From Cryptomeria japonica (Eukaryota; Streptophyta; Pinopsida; Cupressales; Cupressaceae): a stretch of DNA of 64,000 nucleotides. The translations under genes and the position numbers were made by a program. Location: the NCBI RefSeq assembly GCF_030272615.1, contig NC_081410.1, positions 224,429,415-224,493,414 on the forward strand, in the 5' to 3' direction. The notes beneath the pieces were generated by a model. That model was not told the origin of the DNA and did not search any database. It saw nothing but the letters and a program-made list of their open reading frames with translations. Positions 46,201 to 58,600 of this stretch are shown in pieces; position 1 is the stretch's first letter, and the number at the start of each line of letters is the position of its first letter.

Positions 46201-48030
46201 AATGGTTTGTTTAGTATCAATCTCCGCTCTTGTATTTAATGGTTCAAACTTTTCTGTTTGGTGTTGCAGAATGGAATTTTTCCTATCCTCCTTAGGGTTT
46301 GATGTATGGATGTCAGTAGTTGATGGTCTCCCTAGAAAGGTCAATCCTCCTACCGGATTTGTAAAAGAAAGAAGAAACCAGTGCAATGAATAAGCCATGA
46401 AGGCTATTTTCAATGGACTCATCAGTGATGTCTCTCATAGGTGGACAAGTGTAAAACAACAAAGAGCTTATTGGAAAGATTGAAGAAGCTCTATGGAAAT
46501 GAACCCTCAACTGTAGAACCAAAAATTGAAGCAAATATGAGAAATACCTCTCATATTTATCTGGATGATGAATATAGATCTGCTAGCAACCATAGTAGTG
46601 ATGATGAAGGAGCTCAACTCTTCGTGGCCGAAGAATCTAAAAGTGGTTGGGCAAATAATTCCCCTCAACAAAATATGTTGAGCAGTGATGATGATGAAGA
46701 GGAAGACATGGAAAATAGATCCTGCCATCAAAATCCTTCTGAAGATGAAGAAGCAATAGAAGTTGACCTTGAAGGAGAGCTTGTAAATAATCTTAAAGAA
46801 CTCAATAGAGTTAAAAGGGAATATAAGCTATTCAAGAATACTGCTATTTTGGAGCAGAACCAGTTAGTCAAATGCCTTGAAGAATTTGAGAAATGCATCT
46901 TAGAGTTGAAGACTCGGGCAGAAGACACCAAGAAATGCGGGTGTGAAGATCTAGGTTCTAAGCTAGAGATAAAAGACAAAAAATTTCAGTGGCTGCTTGA
47001 AGAAAACAAAGGCCAGACTTCTCTAGTTAGAAATTTTCCTCTAAAGAAGGTTGACTTGACCACAACTGGTATGGACTTGTAGACAAAAGTGAAGATCAAT
47101 GTTGTAAGAAGGAATATTCATACAGATCCCAGAGGTAAGGGGAAGATGGAAGAAGAAAACTCCACTGGAAGTAGGAAGATGAGGAAGTAGCAAAGGAGAT
47201 CCTCCATCGGCAGAGGATAGAAAAATTCTACCACCCACAGGGGGAAGAAAGTGTTGGAGAAGAAGAATAGATCAGATGGAAGAGGTGCTCAAAATGGACA
47301 ACCAAGGACCCATTCTCAAAAAGGTGAAGATGGGAATGCAAAACTGACAAGATCTCCTCATGCATGGAAAAGTAAATATGTAAGTCATATGCCATCATTT
47401 ACCAGTTACTGCTTTACATGTAATTATTATGGCCATAAGGTAAGGAATTTAGAAAGAGATCTAGAAAGAATAATGTAGGATCTCATAGAAATCATGCTTA
47501 TGGGAAGGATGTATCTAGAAGTAGATACATGCATGTTCCTTCTCCTAGTTATGCAAAGATTGTTTGTCATAACTACAATGGATCTGGCCATAGAGAGTTT
47601 GAATGTAGGAAGAGGAACCTGCAGTTACATGGAGATCAAAAAAATGGTCATGCTCTACAAATAGGCAAAGACAAAGCATATGGAAGACAAATATATGCTT
47701 GGAACCAAAGGAGAAATGTTCCTGCAAGAGTAAGAGGTTCACCGGTTTCATTTACTAGTCAAAGAAACATGACCAGGAGAAGATGGTCAAACTGGTATGT
47801 CAAGAGATTTCCCAATCATAATGTTGGGATGAATGTTGTGTGCTACTATAGCACTACTTCTAGTTGTAATGAAGAATCAGGAAATGGAAGGACCCATTCA
47901 ACAGAAAAAGGAAAGACCTGCTCTCGAGTCTGGAAATAGGAAGAAGAATGAGTCCAAGAAGGTATGGAGGAAGAAGACCGTGAACCGGCACTATGCACTC
48001 ATTGCACAGGTGATATCTTCTAAGGCCTAA
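46201..48030 (+). pseudogene. Copia-type gag of element C (broken)
   Basis: The N-terminal part (46216-46393; LVFNGSNFSVWCCRMEFFLS) is the Copia Gag start. After TAA and a frameshift, 46441-47082 covers LLERLKKLYGNE, then an acidic Ser/Asp/Glu tract and a coiled coil (EVDLEGELVNNLKELNRVKR), as in the long Gag of SIRE-like Copia elements. Two damaged zinc knuckles follow: CFTCNYYGHKVRNL and CHNYNGSGHREFEC. No protease, integrase or RT follows. The SIRE-like label rests on the acidic, coiled-coil Gag and is tentative. Confidence 0.75.
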
Positions 48031-49109
48031 AGGAGATGCAGGATCTTAGGGGGAGTAATGCACATTGAAACAATCATTCACCTCCTCTATGAAGATGGCA
48101 ACATGGAAAAATGTGCTAGTATGAAAGAGGAAAATGCAAAGATGAGTGTGTGTAGATGTTGCCTTGACTACACACCTTCAGATTAGTGATGGATCACCAC
48201 TGCATATGTCAAGAAGTAATGGTTAAAAATTGGTATCATATGTTAACCAGTATGTGCAGGATGTTACTAGTATAACCGCTAATAGGAACTTGCAGGTTAT
48301 AGATGACAATGAAGTTGGAAGTTCATTGCATAACCCTGATAGCATGGAATAAGGAGTTAGTGTCTCAGGTGGTATTAAAAAATACTTGAATGACATATGA
48401 TTGGCCAAGGTTATTGATAATGCAGGCATGCATATTTTGGGCTAACCGGTTTTGATTTCTGGCATGATGATAACATTGTCTGGCATTGAGTAGATCCAAA
48501 ATCATGTCATAAGCTATAGTGGATATAATGGAGTTGAAGGATCATCATATGATCACATATGCACAACTGAACCAGTATATGGAGGAAATTAGAGTCTCAG
48601 TACTATACATGACAGGATATGAGGACCTGAGATGTATGACTTGGGGGGAGTTCAAGTGCTCATCATGAAGAGTCTCATAATGAAGAGTCGGCTTTCTTGA
48701 ACTTGTAGGGATACTTACCACTCAAAATAAAGGAGATGGAATTTGTAGAGGTGTTGCAGGTTGACCGATAGGTGAGCAGTATTCACTGACACATCAACAA
48801 TTGGTATCAGTCATTCTTGAAAAAATGAGCTCAAATGGTTTCGTACCTGCCTACTCAGTCAATTTCAATTGATGTTTAAGTTCCCCATCTCAAGTGTTGT
48901 GACTTGAGAAGATGTAACAACTGGTGACAAGATAACAAGGGGCATCAAAGGAAGTGTTACATCCAATAAAGACAAAATGGGAGAAATAATTATGTCAGTG
49001 ACCAATAAATATAGGGAGGAATGATATCCTGATAGTGCCCTTTGTCATTATTGTCAAAGGGGGAGAAGGATTCTGTAGTATGTCAGATACTACATTTATT
49101 GACATCAAT
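48031..49109 (+). other. Non-coding internal part of element C
   Basis: No supported ORF between the gag remnant and the polypurine tract. A purine run TCAAAGGGGGAGAAGG at 49054-49069 is an upstream second polypurine tract. Pol has been lost from this region. Confidence 0.6.
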
Positions 49110-49124
49110 GCCAAAGGGGGATAT
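49110..49124 (+). other. Polypurine tract, element C
   Basis: GCCAAAGGGGGATAT abuts the 3' LTR. It is preceded by ATTGACATCAAT, as in the other families. Confidence 0.8.
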
Positions 49125-51473
49125 TATTGGCATTATGTTGTCATTGATGTCAACCAATATGGGATGATCACCGGTAGAAGAGATGTGCGTGCAACACTGT
49201 TATGAAGGAGTACATGATGTGATATCTTGGATATCACCTTGTGTTGCTAAACATCGGTAAAGATAAGGATGATGACCTCAAGAGTCAACAATACACAAGT
49301 TGATGCCTGACTTGTGTGATGAAGAGGCAGAATGTTATCTAAATCACATCGACATTGGAAGAGAAGAATGAACCAGTATACTGTGAGGTTGCAAAACTAC
49401 TGGACCCTCACTGGTTGAAGATGCAGTCATCATGAGAAGTACTGAATAAATAGTGAGTGTGTTCACACTGGATCACATGTGCCTATTTAAAGATATGTTG
49501 CACAAACAAGGAACTCACATGAGCAGATGACAAGGTGTTACTCCAAGTAAGTGGGGCTTATCTCCTATATGCATTGAGGCACTATAGTTTGGTGAGATAT
49601 GAAGTGAATAGGAAAAAGAAAGGACTTGAAGGATCACACTAGATCCACCAGTGAATTGAGGGAATTTCTTAAGTACATGAGATCAAGTTTATGCACTGGA
49701 TTGATAGAGAAGGCATGCTGAAGAAGAGTGATAGGTTTGTCATTCAGACAAACTGGCTGAGCAGATATAGTCAGAGGAGAGTGATCTGATTGATGAAGGA
49801 GTCTAGCAAAGGTTGATGACCGGTGTCATCAAGCATGATAATCGATATGTAAGCCCATTGGTAATATGAGTAAGGTGCAGATGCAGATGACTCTCCACCT
49901 TGGGGTAATGAGAAAATGAGATTTCTCAAAGAAAGACATGTCTGACGGCTGGCCAAGTTGTTCCACCCACAGTTCAACAGGATGCAAACATGATGAGGAT
50001 ACCGATACAGTGTGTGATAATGGCAGGGTTAGCAAACCAACAGGAAAGAGGAACCAATTGAGTAGCTGGTTGGTGATCCCATTTGGACCAACATGAAGTG
50101 CCAAGCCGGCAGTTAGTCGATATGGATGCTACATGGAGTCAACATGGCAAAATTGCATTTGGATAAAGATGGAATGTACATTGACAAGGTTGTTGCAGGG
50201 TTGGTCAGCTTTAATGAAAGGTCACAGAAATCACAGGACTTGCTACAGAGTGATTGCAGGGGTTTGTGGCTCGAGGTCTGGAAGACAACTATGAGTCAGC
50301 CTAGAGTGATTGAGAAGATCAAGATGATAGAGGAAACAACACAACAGATCTTTTATGATTGACCAAGGGATCAACCATTAGGGTAAAAAGCAAGTCGCCA
50401 GAGATGGAAGGCGTGATTCAGGAGATGCGAAGCTGGCAGAGTTGTGAAATTGGATGTTAGAAAGATTAGATCATGCAAGATCTGATTGGATTTAGTTTGC
50501 CTCGAGGATGGTGAGGAAACCCTAACTGCCTAGATTTTGAATTGGTTTTTGGAGGGAAAACCTATCTATAAGTATGTTGCAGAAGAGAATGTTTGGTGCT
50601 GTTGAATAGTTGAATATGGTGTGATTATGAAATTGAAGACTTCTGCAAGTAAGAGAAAATAATCCAAGTGCTCAACAAGCATCTGAAAAGGGAGTGGGAG
50701 AGAGAAAGAACTTGGTTCAAGCATTCAACTGGTTGGAGAGAAGAACCGATAGTGTTCTATTGGAAATGCAGAAGTGAAGGAGGCTATAGAGAAGATAAAC
50801 AAAGAACCGACAAAGAGGAGAATTGATGAAAAGCGGAGTAGTGAAGAGGAGATTCAATGAGAGTGGTAGAGAACAGAGATAAACTGGTAAGTCTTACCAG
50901 CAAAGAAGTAGCAGGTGAAGAGCAGCAGAGAAGTGAGTCGGTGAAGCAGAGAAGGTATCTCACCGATAGAGTAAGATAGACATAATTGTTGCAAGATTCA
51001 CTCGCAACAAGATAACCACTTATGTATTTGATGTTTACATTGTGAACATTGAGTTGTAGCTCGGTGCAAGGGTTGTAGCTCCTTGGGTTGGTGCCCTAAA
51101 GTTAGGGGTTGGTGCTCCTTTGGGTTGTAGCCCATAAATTAGGTAGGGGTTGGTGCTCCTTGGGTTGGTGCCCCTTGGGTTGGTGCCCTAAACTTTGTAA
51201 CTATGTTTACTATGAGGTTGGATTGGAGCAGTAGACTCCAATGACATTTCTCACCCAGGTTTTTCCAATCTTGGGTTTTCCTCGTATATGCTGGTGTTAT
51301 GTGAGTCTCCTTGTGAGTGTGTTTTCTTTTAAGACAGTCTCCTCTATAATTGGTAAGTTTGCATTGAGTTAAATATATCAACTAGTATGCTCCCATAAGA
51401 TTACTAAAAGTGAAGAGATTTGAGAACCACTGATTCACCCCCTCCCCCTCTCAATGGTGCATTGTGTCTAATA
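49125..51473 (+). repeat. 3' LTR of element C
   Basis: 2349 bp, aligning with 43750-46128 along its full length. Differences include a missing segment near 49320 and an extra GGTTGGTGCCCCTTGG unit near 51165. Gypsy gag resumes at 51474. Confidence 0.9.
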
Positions 51474-53000
51474 GTAACAAGAACACGTGCTTTTGTACCC
51501 TTCAATGGAGGCAACCCTTTGAATTTGACCCTACATGATCCTATACCAGGAGTAGCTTTGAAGAGTCTTCCTAGTTTCACTGGTGAAGACCACGTTACAC
51601 CCATTGAGCACATAAGAGATATAGCATCTCTATGTGTAGTTCACCATATAACCCAAGAAAATGTAGCACTCAAGCTACTGGAAGCATCATTCAAAGGCAA
51701 AGCATTACAATGGTTCAGGTGCTTGCAAATTAATTTGGTTACTGATTGGGATGATTTGGGTGACAAGCTAACGAATCAGTTTGCAGATAAATCAGATCAC
51801 CTATAATTGGTTGAGAAGATGACCACTATCAAGAGGGCACCGCAAGAGAAGATGATTGATTTTAATTACCATTTTGAGCGAACCTGGAATAGAATTCCTA
51901 CAATGGTAAAGCCTTCTCCTGAACATGTATTTTTATATTATTTGAGAGCTTTAAATAGCGACATTTTTGTTATGATTCAATCTATGGGTGGGGTTACATT
52001 ACCAAAAGCTTATGATTTATCTATTAGAGCAGAAAATAGCCTTATACAAGCTGGTAAAATTGCCCCTAGGCCTCCTATGCCCATTTTTCCCAATATACAA
52101 CCATTGATGCCTTTACAAGTACCTCCTATAGCTGCAATACTTGTTCCAGCACTAGGTTTTCAAAATTATGTTCAAAATAATGTTGTAGTAGACTCATCAA
52201 AGCAACTACAGATGTTACAAGAGATGTTTATAAAGAATGTTGAAGCAACTCAACAAATCCAGCAGACTATGCAAAATTTTGGCAATGAATTGGTAAACCT
52301 CAAGAAAAATCAGAACCAAAATCAAAGGTATCAAGCCCCATATCAAGCTCCTTATCAACCCAATAGGCCTATCTACCAAGTTGATGCTCAGAATCAAATT
52401 AGAAACTACAACAATAGGCAAAACCAATAGTATAATCAAAATACTACTAGCAATTCTAAATAAATCATTTTTGCTCAAAACAATATGGCACAAAAGTGGT
52501 GTTTTCCTTGCCAACAACCTCATAACCAAACATCATGCCAAAATGCAATGAATTCTCAATCACAAGCTTTGATGGTTCAAAATAACATGTCTTATCAAGA
52601 TGCAGGTATAAATGAGGAACCAAAAGTTCCTAAGTTGGCTATGATGAATTTTGTGGAGTTAATCATTCACAAGCACAAAATAGACCTTTTTCACCTGTTG
52701 CAAAAAATACAAGGTCAAAGATACGTGCTATTGACATTGGACAACAAGCTGCAAATAATCAACAGCAAGCTATAAATAATGGACAACAACAAAATAAATC
52801 TACACATCAGCCAGATAAAGGAAAACAACAAGCTTCTACAAGTCAACAAGTTGTTAGCACACCTCCACCTATCCAAAATGTGTAGATTTTACCAAGAGGA
52901 CAACCTGTAGCACCTAAAGAACAACAGAATGTTCAATCTCAGTCAAATCCAACTTAGCCAGAGCCCGTTGTTCCAAAAGTACAACACAAGGTTAGTGGTG
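51474..53000 (+). pseudogene. Gypsy gag, main part
   Basis: The frame picks up with VTRTRAFVPFNGGNP and gives a capsid-type Gag (LPSFTGEDHVTPIEHIRDIA, LKLLEASFKGKALQWF, MVEKMTTIKRAPQEKMIDFN). A Gln/Asn/Tyr-rich linker and a short-spaced zinc knuckle follow: CFPCQQPHNQTSC at 52503-52541 (C-x2-C-x3-H-x4-C). In-register stops are TAA at 51804, TAG at 52428 and TAA near 52461, with a frameshift near 52650. After that a Gln-rich spacer with TAGs leads to the protease. Confidence 0.85.
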
Positions 53001-53023
53001 TTCCATTTAATATTGTTAAATCT

Positions 53024-53873
53024 ATGGCAAAAACCAATGTTTCCATGACAATGATAGATGCATTGCAAATTCTTGGACAAAAGGAATTGTTGAGAGACAA
53101 ATTGGATAATCTTTCCTTGACTAATGAGCCTCAGAAAGATCATCCCATAGTTGCATTAGCTAATGATGTCCCAGTTAAGAACAATCAGTCAATCCAAACA
53201 ACAAAGCCTCCTCCATTTTTTGTAACATTGATAATTGGCAACCATCTAGTCCACAATTTCTTGATACACTCAGGAGCCAGTAGTTCAATTATGCCCAAAG
53301 ACCTTGTAGATAAACTTGGTCTAAATTATGAGCCTGTTTCTAGAGGAGTTGTGCAGTTAGATGGAACAATAGTTAAGTCAGTTGGATTGGTCAAAGATCT
53401 TGGATTGACCTTGCATGCTTGTCCTAATTTTGTAATACCTTAGGATATGTACATAGATGACTTACCTCCACATTTTTCTATTTGCCTATCTAGAGATTTC
53501 ACAGCAAAATTAGGAGGATACCTTTCTGTTGATTGGTCACACTTATTTTTTAGAACTCGATATGGTACTAAGGTTACCATTAAGTCAGAACCCCAAGACA
53601 CTTGCCACTTAGAACCATATACCCCAAGTCCTATAAATGCAAATCTTACCATCAGAGACTATGAGGAGTTACCACCTATCTAGGATCCAGATACACCTGT
53701 TCAAGGCATACCTAATGTGAATTTGGATGAGTGGGCAGCCCATAAAATGCTAGAAGATCCTTTCATCAGTATGGATGAAATAGCTCTTGGTGTTTATATG
53801 ATTCATGAGGAGGATTATGTTATTCCTAAGCTTGAAAAAGAGAATATTTCTCTTGACCAGTAGTAAGAACAAC
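53024..53873 (+). pseudogene. Gypsy aspartic protease with altered active site
   Basis: The fold is readable from FVTLIIGNHLVHNFLIHSGA to LGLTLHACPNFVIP, then a spacer (53447-53873). The active-site motif reads HSGASSS (about 53265-53285) where the family has DSGAS, so the catalytic Asp is replaced by His. Stops: TAG near 53441 and 53681 and paired stops near 53860. The spacer leads straight into the extra RNase H. Confidence 0.8.
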
Positions 53874-53880
53874 AACAAAA

Positions 53881-53995
53881 TCAGGTTTGGCAGCTTTATT
53901 TTGATGGTTCAAGAGGTCAGAATGGTTTCAAAGGTGGTGTTATGCTAGTTTCACCCGAAGGTATGAGATACTACATTGCTTTTAGATTTTATTTT
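53881..53995 (+). pseudogene. Upstream (archaeal-type) RNase H, first part
   Basis: The frame reads QVWQLYFDGSRGQNGFKGGV then a hydrophobic strand, holding the first catalytic Asp in YFDGS. Copia-2 interrupts it at 53996. The remainder resumes in register after the target duplication at 61570. DGS followed by a Gly-rich turn is typical of the RVT_3-type RNase H found in plant Tat-like Gypsy elements. Confidence 0.8.
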
Positions 53996-55584
53996 TATTG
54001 GCATTATGTGAACTAGCATGAGCCTTATGTGAACTGACATGAAGACATAATGATATTGTATGTTGTCATTAATGTCTTAATGAGACACAGTGTGAACCAG
54101 TACATGTGATAAGTGAAGAGTGAGGAACCGACATATGTGTGAACCGGTTTATATGCCAAAGTGAAGTGGCATATTTGTTCAAAATGAACCGGCACATGGA
54201 AGTACTCTATGACTACCGATTGGTAGGTAGCTTCCACTTTGGGGTTTCCGGTTGGATTACCTCAAGTCTATGTGACTCAATCGGTGATCTTTGTGTGATG
54301 AGTTAGCAGTATGATGGAGGACAGATCGTGTTGCCACGTAAGCTCTATGTGCGTGAAGGATCTTTCATGAAGATGACTATTCCTATCTACCTCGGGAATG
54401 TGCGAAGTCTATCAAACGGTGATAATGCGTGAAGGGTTGTCAGCCGCCATGAAAACGGTGGATAATAGACGATGGAGAATGTCTTGAGATCGATTCAAGA
54501 TTGTTGCATTTAATGCAGTATGATTCAACAGTCAGGATTGAACCGTTTGAATTGCTTAACCTAACTGGTTTAAGGTTTAGGATTTTTTGCTACTGACCTG
54601 TATGTTTCCTATAAGGTTGATGTTGGGTTTCTGTCTGAGGTTGTTGGAAAAAGTTGTGAGTGTGTATCCAAGGAAAGTGATATGTGATTCTTGCCAGACC
54701 AAAGGAGAGAAGAGATACCTACAAAGTGAATGTGCAAAAGGAAAAGAGGAGCCTAAAACGGATCTGAATTAGCATTAAGTGCTATTAACAAATCATTGTA
54801 ATACTTGTTGATCTCTAACCACTTCAATAGTTGTAAAATCCCCTAACAGGGTAGCCTTAACTAGCTTGATTCAAAATCTCTTAAATCAAGTAGTCTTAAC
54901 CAGCTTGTTTCAAATCCCTTAACTGGGTAACTCGAGGCTAATGAGTTCTGAGAAGCTAGAGAAGCTAAGGAGATCCTTTCAGCTATTGAGTTCTTAAAAT
55001 CCTCTAACAAGGTGACCCTACTAGGTTTAACCCTTAACTGGGTGATCCTTAATAGGATCGGTTCCTACCAGAACCTATTGTAATGTCCTTAACTAGACAA
55101 GGCTCCTAACAGAGTGGACTTCTAAAGAGTTCAAAAAGAAGCTTGTGGGTATTCATCCCCACCGTGGTTTTTCCCAGTTGGGTTTCTACATGAAAAATAT
55201 GTGTGTCATGTGTAATGCTCTTGTCTTGTGATGCTCTGTTTTATCTGTTAAGCACATGAAGGTTCTATGTTTTATGCCTGTCTATAAAACATATTGAACT
55301 CACTATTGTGAAAATCTGATGGTTAAGTTTACTAGTTTATGCATGAGAATATAATGATATTGTGGTATTGAGCTAAGAGAAAAGCTTATTGAGTGACCGG
55401 TTCATGACTGATTGAGCTATACTGGATGTTACTGGCTGTACTCTATTTTACCGGTATCCCTGTTTATTAGTCATTTGGAGTATTTAATATCAAACCAGTT
55501 TTGGATTGTATTTGTGTTTGTACTGATTCACCCCCCCCCCTCTCAGTACCGGTTTGGTACTAGTGGTTCATCATTGAGTTATCA
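53996..55584 (+). repeat. 5' LTR of Copia-2
   Basis: 1589 bp, ending GAGTTATCA. It has the CCCCACCGTGGTTTTTCCC module, repeated CCTTAAC-GGGT units (54890-55090) and a C-run (55530-55541). Compared with 60410-60600 of the 3' LTR, the stretch 54421-54600 shows ten substitutions, all transitions, and one T-run length change by my count. Confidence 0.93.
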
Positions 55585-55586
55585 AT

Positions 55587-55598
55587 TGGTATCAGAGC
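55587..55598 (+). other. Primer binding site, Copia-2
   Basis: TGGTATCAGAGC two bases after the 5' LTR. Confidence 0.93.
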
Positions 55599-55653
55599 AC
55601 TCCAAGTCCTCTGTGTTGTAAGCTTAACCGCTTGAGGAAAAGATCCTAGCCAA

Positions 55654-58600
55654 ATGATGAAGAGGGAAGGTCCAAAGTTCAACAAGGGAAACTTTGGTAT
55701 ATGGAAGGATAGGATGAAGATATTCATCAAAAGCATGGGTGTTCAACACTGGAGTTATGTTGAAAATGTATATGTTGTTCCTACCGGTACTCTCACCGAT
55801 GACGAAAAGAGAGAGATACAAGAAAATGGGCAAGTCATGGAAGCCCTCATCAGTAGTCTTTCTGACATTGAGTTTATGATGTTTAGAACAAGGCAAATCC
55901 CAAAGAGGTATGGGATGCTCTTGAAAATATCTATGGTGGTGATGAGCATGTAAAACAGGCTAAGAAAGAGAGCCTGAGAGGAAAGTTTGAAGACATGTGG
56001 ATGGTTGAAGGAGAGACCATTCAGTAGTATGGAATAAGAATCCAAACAGTTGTTGGAGAAATAAAGAGTGCAGGTGGCAAAATAGAAGATTCCACTGTGG
56101 TAAGTAAAGTCCTGAGATCCTTGTTGTCGGTCTATGCAATAAGGGTTGCTTCTATTCAGGAGCTGAGATCAATAGACAAGTCTAAGGCATCCTTGGACTC
56201 CATCATATCCCAGTTGATAGCCTATGAGCTGAATAGTTTTGATGGTAGTGTTCAAAAGTCAGAATCAGCTTTTAAAGCTTCTGCTATACCATCTAGAAAA
56301 GGAAAAGAGGCTAGCACTAGTGGGGAACCCAATCAGAACAGAGAAATGAAGGATGAAGAGTTTCTGACAGAATTTGAAGCTCTTCTTGCTAGGAGATTTT
56401 CAAAAGGGACTGGTAAATACAAAGGTAAGCTTCCTTTGAAATGTTTCTCCTATAACTAGATAGGACATATTGCTATGAACTATCCTAATAGTGACAACAA
56501 GGACTAACTGGAAAGGTTCAAGAAATTCAAAGGAGGAAACCAGAGAAATTGTTTTGTGGCAGTTGATGAAGGTGTCACAGATGAGGAATCAAAAGATGAA
56601 GAGAATGAAGACATTGTGTTCGTTGCTGTACAGGAAGATGTGGCAGACAAGAAGGCTCTTGGCTTTCGGTTTGATGATTCCAATGAGTGGATCATTGACA
56701 GTGGCTGTTCTCACCATATGATTGGTGACCAGAGCAAGTTTCTATCCTTAGAAGAGTATGATGGTGGTGTGGTTCACTTTGGCAATGATGCACCATGCAT
56801 GGTCAAAGGCAGAGGGTCCATCTCCTTGAATGGAAAGAGTAGTGCTAACAATGTGTATTGGGTTGATGGTCTCAGACACAACCTTCTAAGTGTTGCCCAG
56901 TTAAATGATAGTGGCCTCACTCTGCAACTCAAGAATGGAGTTTGCAGAATCAAAGGTGAAGATGGTAAATTGGTAGCCACCAGCATGCAGACTAAAGGTA
57001 ACCTATTTCATCTAAAGGTGAATATAAGTACATGTCTTATGGCTAAGATTGATGATAGCTGGATATGGCATAGGAGATTTTGCCATGTGAACTTTGATAA
57101 CATTGTAAAGGCTAGTAAGATCAAGGTAGTTAGAGGGTTGCCAGTGTTGAGAAAACTGGATAATACCTTGTGTAGAGAATGTCAATTGGGGAAAATGTCT
57201 TCCTCAACCTTTAAAGGTAAATCTTTCACTGCTGATAACTTGCTTGATCTTGTGCATACTGATTTATGTGGTCCTATGAAAACTAGAAGTGTGCAGGGTG
57301 ATGAGTACTTCATGATTCTCATTGATGACTGCTCAAGAATGATGTGGGTCACATTCTTGAAAGACAAATCTAAAGCTTTTGGGAAATTCAAAGCTTTCAG
57401 AGCATTAGTGGAGAAGGAAAGCGGTAAAAGGATCAAGTGTCTCAGAACTGATCAAGGAGGGGAATTCACTTCCAGTGAATTCAACAAGTACTGTGAAGAA
57501 CTTGGCATCAAGAGACAGTTGTCTGCCCATCGGACACCACAGCAGAATGGCCTAGCAGAGAGGAATAACTGGACTGTGGTTGAAGCAGCTAGAACAATGT
57601 TGATCCAAGGAAAGGTTGCTCACACCTTTTGGAGAGAAGCGGTGAGCACTGCAGTCTACACTACGAACCGGGTACTCATTAAAAAGGGTAAGGACAAAAT
57701 TCCTTATGAGTATTGGACCGGTAAGACACTTGTGGTTAACTACTTTAAGGTATTTGGTAGCAAATGTTACATCAAGAGGAGTGAACATCAGGGAAAATTT
57801 GAACCTAAATGTGATGAAGGAATATTTCTAGGATATTCCACCAAGAGTAAAGCTTTCAAGTGCTACAACAATAGGACTCAGAGAATTATGGAAAGCATCA
57901 ATATAAGAGTTGATGAATCCTCTGAGAAGACTGAGGAAGTCAGCAGTGAGCAAGTTGTAAATGAACCGATTGCAACCTTCTAGGAACCAGTTGTCAGTCA
58001 ACCTAGTACCAGTAACAGTGTTCCTGAACCGGTGAATGTTGATACTGATGAAGATGAGGATGAAGAAGAAAAGAAAGAAGAACCAGTTAAGACCATTCCT
58101 CGGTATGTCAAGTTGAATCATGATCCCAAGTAGATCATAGGTGATAAGGATGCAGGAATCCTTACCAGAAGAAAGATCAGAGAAAACTCATGTATGATCT
58201 CTGAATTTGAGCCTAAGTCATTCAAAGAGGCTCATAAAGATGAAGACTGGATCAAGGCAATGGAAGAAGAACTTGACTAGATAGAGAAAAATGGTACATG
58301 GTCCTTGGTACCTAGACCAGAGTATAAAAATGTCATTGGCACCAAATGGGTGTTCATAAATAAGTAGAATGAGGATGGCACAGTGATTAGGAATAAGCCA
58401 GACTGGTATGCAAAGGATATGCTCAAGAAGAAGGTGAAGACTATGGGGAAACCTTTGCTCCTATAGCTAGATTGGAAGGAGTTCATATGCTTCTTGCATA
58501 TGCAGCTTTTAAGAGGTTCAAGGTATATCAAATGGATGTAAAATCTACATTCCTAAATGGTGTACTTGAAGAGGAGGTGTATATTGAGTAACCAGATGGG

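Larger units (their letters stand above)
43750..51473 (+). mobile_element. Element C: gag-only LTR retrotransposon with 2.4-kb LTRs
   Basis: LTRs 43750-46128 and 49125-51473 flank only 3.0 kb of internal sequence, which holds a decayed gag and no pol. The primer site is TGGTATCAGAGC and the polypurine tract is CCAAAGGGGGATAT. Both LTRs begin TATTGG where relatives have TGTTGG, and the 3' LTR ends TAATA instead of TAACA. Flanks ATACC and GTAAC match at only three of five positions, so the target duplication is eroded or absent. It interrupts the Gypsy gag frame. The LTRs make up about 60% of the element. It is a deletion derivative of a Copia element and depends on helpers. Confidence 0.88.

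Noticed and set aside
54587..54772. ORF in the Copia-2 5' LTR (and 60454-60666 in the 3' LTR)
   Set aside because: Different frames and ends in the two LTRs; no conserved product.
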